Under the pieces are notes generated by a model. The model made no database searches and was not told where the DNA came from. It saw only the letters and a list, made by a program, of their open reading frames with translations. From Enterobacteriaceae bacterium UBA2655 (lineage in GTDB: Bacteria; Pseudomonadota; Gammaproteobacteria; Enterobacterales; Enterobacteriaceae), in assembly GCA_002359495.1 (NCBI GenBank), contig DENB01000020.1, positions 1-49,964 on the forward strand: 49,964 bases of DNA. The letters run 5' to 3'. A program made the position numbers and the translations under genes. Shown in pieces: positions 45,261-49,964 of the stretch (the stretch's first letter is position 1; each line of letters starts with the position of its first letter).

Positions 45261-46039
45261 AGAATCCTCCCTACCCCAAACCTGATACGCACGTCACGAT
45301 TCGAGGTCTGGATAAAACGTTTGCCGGTCAGCCGCTTTATCAAAATCTTAATCTCGATTTGCCGAAAGGAAAGATCGTCTCGATTTTCGGTCCCAATGGC
45401 TGCGGCAAATCGACCCTGATGAACATGATCGCCGGACTCATCCCGCTGGATCGCGGCGAAATTCTGTTTGAAGGCAAAACCCTGGCGCAGACGACGATCG
45501 GCTATGTTTTTCAAAACTACCGCGATGCGCTGTTTCCCTGGCTCAGCGCCTGGAGCAATATCGCCTACCCGCTGAAACGGCGCGGCATGAAGGCGGAAGC
45601 GGTAAAAAAACGCGTCGCGGCGCTGGCGGAGATGTTCGATATCCGCTTCGATTTGCAGCGCTACCCTTATGAGCTTTCCGGCGGCCAACAGCAAACGGTT
45701 TGCATTATGCGCGCGCTGGCAACCGAGCCGGAAGTGATGTTCCTGGATGAGCCGTTTTCCGCGCTCGATTTCGAAATGACGCTGTTTATCCGCGACAAGC
45801 TGCAGCAGGTGCAACTGGCGACCGGCGTCACCATGCTGATCGTCTCTCACGACCTGGAGGATGCGGTTTTCCTTGCCGATGAGATTTTACTGCTGACCCG
45901 TCGACCGACGCAGGTGGCGGAAATCGTCCCTTTCGACCTGCCGCGCCCGCGTACGGCGGAAGCGATGAGCCACCCGGAATTTATCCGCGTCAAAGCCCAT
46001 ACGCTGGAGATCTTCAAGCGAGAAATGGCGGCCGACTGA
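45257..46039 (+). CDS. ABC transporter ATPase (SsuB/TauB-like)
   Basis: The 260-residue single ATPase domain has Walker A GPNGCGKST (about 46-54), Q-loop VFQNYRDALFPW, signature LSGGQQQTVCIMRAL and Walker B VMFLDEPFSALDFEM, then the H-loop VSHDLEDAVFLAD. It drives the NMT1-type importer. It starts at ATG 45257 inside the permease stop. A probable terminator-like hairpin lies 50 bases after it. Confidence 0.9.
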   Translation: MKNPPYPKPDTHVTIRGLDKTFAGQPLYQNLNLDLPKGKIVSIFGPNGCGKSTLMNMIAGLIPLDRGEILFEGKTLAQTTIGYVFQNYRDALFPWLSAWSNIAYPLKRRGMKAEAVKKRVAALAEMFDIRFDLQRYPYELSGGQQQTVCIMRALATEPEVMFLDEPFSALDFEMTLFIRDKLQQVQLATGVTMLIVSHDLEDAVFLADEILLLTRRPTQVAEIVPFDLPRPRTAEAMSHPEFIRVKAHTLEIFKREMAAD

Positions 46040-46087
46040 CTCATATTTTCTCCTCCTGAATTTATTCTGCTTTTATGACATCCGACG

Positions 46088-46110
46088 GGGCTGACTTGCT
46101 TTTTCAGCCC
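46088..46110 (+). terminator. Hairpin after the ABC operon
   Basis: GGGCTGA (46088-46094) pairs with TCAGCCC (46104-46110) across a nine-base loop containing TTTT. No T-run follows, so it is a weak terminator candidate. The yhbO promoter should lie between here and 46178. Confidence 0.45.
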
Positions 46111-46178
46111 GGACGACCAGACTTATAGACTGTTCAGGAAAGCAAAACAAAAGGTTTCATCTTTAAAAGGAGGAGAAA

Positions 46179-46700
46179 ATGAGCAAGAAAGTAGCGGTGC
46201 TGATTACCGATGGATTTGAAGACTCAGAATTTACCTCGCCAGCCGAGGCTTACACCAAAGCAGGTCATGAAGTTGTTACCATCGAGATGCAGGCTGGGAA
46301 AACCATCACCGGGAAACAGGGCAAAGCCGAAGTGAAAATCGATAAGGATATCGATCATGTCAGTCCGGCTGAATTCGATGCGCTGCTGCTGCCGGGCGGC
46401 CATTCGCCGGACGCGCTGCGCGGCGATGACCGTTTCGTGCAGTTCACCAAAGAGTTCGTCGCCAGCGGCAAACCGATTTTCGCCATTTGCCACGGGCCGC
46501 AGCTGCTGATCAGCGCCAACGGCGTACGCGGGCGCAAAATGACCTGCGTGAAGGCGATCGCTATCGATTTGCGCAACGCAGGCGCGGACTTCTACGACAA
46601 AGAGGTGGTGGTGGACGACGACCGTCTGGTTACCAGCCGCACGCCGGAAGATCTGCCCGCCTTTAACCAGGAATCGCTGCGTATTCTTAACGCCGGTTAA
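46179..46700 (+). CDS. yhbO: DJ-1/PfpI family protein YhbO
   Basis: This 173-residue protein is close to E. coli YhbO (172). The nucleophile elbow AICHGPQL carries Cys104-His105, with the family Glu in DGFEDSEF near residue 15. YhbO is a stress-linked member of the PfpI family, reported as a protein/nucleotide deglycase that repairs glyoxal damage; that activity is debated. AAAAGGAGGAG precedes the ATG. It is monocistronic, with a strong terminator. Confidence 0.93.
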   Translation: MSKKVAVLITDGFEDSEFTSPAEAYTKAGHEVVTIEMQAGKTITGKQGKAEVKIDKDIDHVSPAEFDALLLPGGHSPDALRGDDRFVQFTKEFVASGKPIFAICHGPQLLISANGVRGRKMTCVKAIAIDLRNAGADFYDKEVVVDDDRLVTSRTPEDLPAFNQESLRILNAG

Positions 46701-46707
46701 GGCTAGT

Positions 46708-46735
46708 CTCCCTCTCCGCGCGAGAGGGAGTTTTT
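46708..46735 (+). terminator. Terminator after yhbO
   Basis: CTCCCTCTC/GAGAGGGAG (46708-46716 with 46722-46730) is followed by TTTTT. It lies eight bases past the yhbO stop. Confidence 0.85.
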
Positions 46736-46736
46736 G

Positions 46737-47234
<498 letters not shown>

Positions 47235-47270
47235 CTACACTGCCCGGCAAAGGTTATTCAGAGGTTGCAG

Positions 47271-47561
47271 ATGATGAGCCAGGGCTGGCAGCTCTATATC
47301 GTACGTACCGCCGCCGGCGTGCTTTATACCGGCATTACCACCGATGTCTCGCGCCGCGTCGCCCAACATCAACAGGGCACGGGCGCGCGCGCATTACGGG
47401 GCAAAGGGCCGCTGGCCTTGGTGTTTCACTGCGAGGCAGGCGATCGCGCGAACGCGTCACGCCTGGAATATCGGGTTAAACAGCTTAACCGCCAGCAAAA
47501 ACTGCGTCTGGTGGAGAACCAACCGGCCTGCCTGGCCGAATGGCTCAGTCGAACCGATTGA
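47271..47561 (+). CDS. yhbQ: GIY-YIG domain protein YhbQ
   Basis: The product is 96 residues from ATG 47271 (AGAGG six bases upstream), one GIY-YIG nuclease-fold domain of the UPF0213 family. It shows [47 protein letters not shown] and YRVKQL. E. coli YhbQ has reported nuclease activity on DNA ends or branched DNA. It is divergent from yhbP, and its 3' end overlaps convergent yhbS by 17 bases. Confidence 0.9.
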   Translation: MMSQGWQLYIVRTAAGVLYTGITTDVSRRVAQHQQGTGARALRGKGPLALVFHCEAGDRANASRLEYRVKQLNRQQKLRLVENQPACLAEWLSRTD

Positions 47562-48051
47562 AAGGCGCGGCATATTCCACGTCGCCTTCCACATCGTTAA
47601 AGGCTCCATCGGCAAGCTTGTAGATCTGGAACGCGGCTTCCGCGCCCGGCCAGCGGCAGCGTAAGCCGTAACGCGCGGCCGGTTCAAAGCCGAAGCGGTT
47701 GTAGTATGCCGGATCGCCCAGCACCACCACCGCGCTGTAGCCGAACTCGTTCAGCGCATCGAGACCTTCGTAAACCAGCTGCTTGCCGATGCCCTGCCCG
47801 CGTACGCTCTCATCCACCGCTAACGGCGCCAGTCCAACCCAGCCGCGATCTTCTCCCTGCAGCGTAACCGGGCTAAAGGCGGCGTAGCCCAGCACCTGCC
47901 CTTCATCGTCTGTCGCCACGACGCCCAGCGTCAGTAAGCCGTCCTCGCGCAGTTGCTGCACCAGCTCCGCTTCGGCGGCAGTCGCGAAGCAGCGTTTCAG
48001 TAAGCTGTCGATGCTGGCCGCATCCACGCCAATTTCAGTACGTATCAACAT
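47545..48051 (-). CDS. yhbS: GNAT family acetyltransferase YhbS
   Basis: This 168-residue GNAT domain starts at ATG 48051. Motif A is [26 protein letters not shown] (about 74-98), followed by the typical [17 protein letters not shown] of the YhbS group. The substrate is unknown; in E. coli the gene lies beside ubiT, and a link of YhbS to small-RNA control of YhbS/YhbT has been reported. The open frame extends to 48309 but there covers the ubiT remnant in another phase. Its start overlaps the end of that remnant, so it was once the second gene of a yhbT-yhbS operon. Confidence 0.9.
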   Translation of the reverse strand: MLIRTEIGVDAASIDSLLKRCFATAAEAELVQQLREDGLLTLGVVATDDEGQVLGYAAFSPVTLQGEDRGWVGLAPLAVDESVRGQGIGKQLVYEGLDALNEFGYSAVVVLGDPAYYNRFGFEPAARYGLRCRWPGAEAAFQIYKLADGAFNDVEGDVEYAAPFNRFD

Positions 48052-48464
48052 GAGACACCCGCGCGCGCCTGGATAGCCTTCGCGTCCTGTTTCATTTTCG
48101 TCTTCACCTTTGCAGCCTGCTGCTGCAATCCCGTACGCAACGGCGTTAGTATGGCGTCGATTTCTATGGCATCCATCAAGTTTTCCACCTCCAGTCCCGT
48201 TTCCGTATCGCCTTCTGTTAGCAGTCGACGTTGAAAAAATCACCATGCGGGATCCGCGTTGCGCATGCTTAACAACCGCAGATCCTGTGATACCGTCAGA
48301 CGCTCCCACGCAACAGAGGAAACCCGGCTTAACGCGAGGTTATCTGTTTTACTACCGAGACGACGCCTTTTGAGAAAGTCTAACTCACCTTCAGCTAAAG
48401 CATGGCGAAAATGCCAGTTTAAGAGTTATTGCAAACGCCTTTTTTCAGTTTTCACGGCAGAGCG
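48045..48464 (-). pseudogene. ubiT: ubiT (yhbT) remnant, SCP2-domain protein with in-frame stops
   Basis: Reading one frame on the minus strand from 48464 gives segments clearly matching E. coli YhbT/UbiT: NWHFRHALAEGELDFL (E. coli SWQFRQALDDGELEFL), DPAW-stop-FFQRRLLTEGDTETGL (DPDTLFFQRRLVIEGDTELGL) and NLMDAIEI. Two stop codons break it (TAA at 48428-48426, TGA at 48242-48240), the region before 48464 is too decayed to read, and several residues are missing. UbiT carries ubiquinone precursors in the oxygen-independent pathway, so this gene cannot make a full product. The end overlaps the yhbS start. Confidence 0.85.
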
Positions 48465-48826
48465 TTAAAGAATAACGCGATGATTTTAGACGATTTTGGC
48501 CTGCGCTGCGTCAGAAATCACCTTAACCTCAGACGTTCTTCCTTCAAAAAAATTCACTTATAGTGCCAAATTCCCGCGGGCGCGCTGCTGCCAGGATCAA
48601 TAAACCTGACGTTCGGCGGCGCTTATTTTTTCAACCGACACCCTCTTCGCCGCCCGGCATTGCGACAGGCCGTGCGCGTCACATCGCGCCGGCGGCAGCG
48701 ACGTGAAAAGGCACGATCCGGCTATATTCCCCCTGGTATTAGCAGTTTTAATATGGGAAACGATGCGCAATACTGATAGTGCAGGAAGTAAGTATTCACC
48801 TGCGCCATCTCATTTCTGGAGTGCCC
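48465..48826. other. Gene-free gap where ubiU and ubiV would be expected
   Basis: In E. coli yhbU and yhbV (ubiU, ubiV, about 1.9 kb) lie between yhbT and yhbW. Here only about 360 bases remain with no reading frame resembling either U32-family protein. The stretch presumably holds the yhbW promoter; no clear hexamers or terminator were found. Confidence 0.6.
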
Positions 48827-49837
48827 ATGTCTGAGAATAAAAATATTCGCCTGTCCGTATTGGATCTGGCTCCGGTTCCACAAGGTTCCACGCCGCGCGA
48901 TGCGTTTCACAACTCGCTGGCGCTGGCCCGTCAGGCTGAAACCCTGGGATTCCATCGCTACTGGCTGGCTGAGCATCATAACATGACCGGTATCGCCAGC
49001 GCGGCGACTTCGGTGCTGCTGGGATATCTGGCGGCAAATACGCAGACGCTGCGCCTCGGCTCCGGCGGCATTATGCTGCCTAACCATGCGCCGCTGGTGA
49101 TCGCCGAACAGTTCGGCACGCTGGAGTCGCTTTATCCGGGTCGTATCGACCTGGGCCTGGGACGCGCGCCCGGTTCCGATCAGCGCACCATGATGGCGCT
49201 GCGCCGTCATCTCTCCAGCGCCCAGGCTGACAGTTTCCCCGACGATGTCGCTGAGCTGATTAACTGGTTCGACGCAGAAGAGGGCGCGCACCCGCCGGTA
49301 CAGCCGGTTCCGGGGCTGGGGCTGAAAATTCCGGTCTGGCTGTTAGGCTCAAGTCTTTACAGCGCTCAGCTGGCGGCGAAAATGGGCCTGCCCTTCGCCT
49401 TCGCCTCGCACTTCGCGCCCGACCTTCTGTTCCAGGCGCTGCATCTCTACCGCGAGAAATTCCAGCCGTCGGCGCGTCTTGAGAAGCCTTATGCGATGGC
49501 CTGTATCAACATCGTAGCCGCCGACAACGAGCGGGACGCCCGTTTCCTGTTTACCTCTATGCAGCAGCAGTTTATTAACCTGCGTCGCGGCAAACCCGGT
49601 CCGCTGCCGGCGCCGGTGGAAAATATGGATAACCTCTGGTCGCCGTCTGAACAGTATGGCGTGCAGCAGGCGCTGAGCATGTCGATCGTCGGCGATCGTG
49701 ATAAGGTGCGTCACGGCCTGGCGGCGATTATGCGCGAAACCCAGGCGGACGAAATTATGGTCAACGGTCAGATTTTCGATCCTGACGCGCGCCTGCGCTC
49801 GTTTGCGCTGGCGATGGAAGCGGCACGCTCGCTCTAA
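48827..49837 (+). CDS. yhbW: Luciferase-like flavin monooxygenase YhbW
   Basis: This 336-residue member of the bacterial luciferase-like family (LLM) begins [52 protein letters not shown] and includes [41 protein letters not shown], the FMN-binding barrel signature. It is orthologous to E. coli YhbW, whose substrate is unknown. GGAG lies seven bases before ATG 48827. It is followed by a strong terminator. Confidence 0.92.
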   Translation: MSENKNIRLSVLDLAPVPQGSTPRDAFHNSLALARQAETLGFHRYWLAEHHNMTGIASAATSVLLGYLAANTQTLRLGSGGIMLPNHAPLVIAEQFGTLESLYPGRIDLGLGRAPGSDQRTMMALRRHLSSAQADSFPDDVAELINWFDAEEGAHPPVQPVPGLGLKIPVWLLGSSLYSAQLAAKMGLPFAFASHFAPDLLFQALHLYREKFQPSARLEKPYAMACINIVAADNERDARFLFTSMQQQFINLRRGKPGPLPAPVENMDNLWSPSEQYGVQQALSMSIVGDRDKVRHGLAAIMRETQADEIMVNGQIFDPDARLRSFALAMEAARSL

Positions 49838-49900
49838 TCCGGAAAGGTGGACGCGTCATCGCGACTGTCGCCCATCCCGCCTCGGTGAAAATCAGGCATA

Positions 49901-49930
49901 AAAAAAGAGACCCTGGGGTCTCCTTTTTTT
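49901..49930. terminator. Terminator after yhbW
   Basis: GAGACCC/GGGTCTC (49907-49913 with 49916-49922) with A-run before and TTTTTTT after. It can end transcripts in both directions. Confidence 0.8.
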
Positions 49931-49941
49931 ATATCGTTAAT

Positions 49942-49962
49942 CGGGGCGGTTTACGCCCCGTT
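49942..49962. other. GC hairpin at the window edge
   Basis: CGGGGCG/CGCCCCG with a GTTTA-type loop. It is probably part of a terminator for the next gene beyond the window; no T-run is visible on either side. Confidence 0.35.
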
Positions 49963-49964
49963 TG

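Overview
The window is chromosomal DNA of an Enterobacterales bacterium, most likely Erwiniaceae (Pantoea/Mixta/Erwinia group). Three things point there: the gene order around leuX, lptFG-pepA-holC-valS and argI-pyrBI-ridA is that of the enterobacterial chromosome; most proteins look close to their E. coli counterparts; and a membrane gluconate 2-dehydrogenase operon and paired YsnF-type stress proteins are present, as is common in that family. The species cannot be fixed from the sequence alone.

Bases 1 to about 3,800 are an AT-rich island end. They hold a stem-loop-rich non-coding stretch, a LexA-like box next to a perfect 7-1-7 Fur box, and an Eco29kI-like type II restriction-modification pair. 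The island abuts a tRNA-Leu(CAA) gene (leuX) whose 3' end lacks the encoded CCA, as expected if an element integrated there.

Bases 4,100-8,100 carry two stress-type proteins, a secreted YjjA-like protein and a frameshifted Rpn nuclease. Bases 8,274-16,430 are a seven-gene minus-strand sugar operon (SIS isomerase, VOC protein, periplasmic binding protein, ABC ATPase, two permeases, Mak-like ROK kinase), read away from a divergent GntR/LacI-hybrid regulator. Next come an unknown protein with a possible IS110-like fold, marC, and the three-subunit gluconate 2-dehydrogenase operon that oxidises gluconate in the periplasm.

Bases 22,300-42,650 are core genome: yjgR, yjiN, lptG-lptF (LPS export), pepA, holC, valS, yjgM, miaE, rraB, argI with an ARG box, pyrL-pyrBI with its attenuator, ridA, treC without treB or treR, and nrdDG behind a pair of NrdR boxes.

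At about 42.6 kb the gene order jumps to another ancestral locus, yraR-yhbO-yhbP-yhbQ-yhbS-yhbT-yhbW. An NMT1/SsuA-type ABC uptake operon with a sigma-54-type promoter and a GntR-type palindrome is inserted between yraR and yhbO. The ubiT (yhbT) gene is a decayed pseudogene and ubiU/ubiV are missing before yhbW, so the oxygen-independent ubiquinone pathway appears lost at this locus. I found no CRISPR array, rRNA or intact insertion sequence. The strongest candidates for something undescribed are the sugar operon, the sigma-54 ABC operon, the structured element near base 1 and the palindromic element at 25.2 kb.
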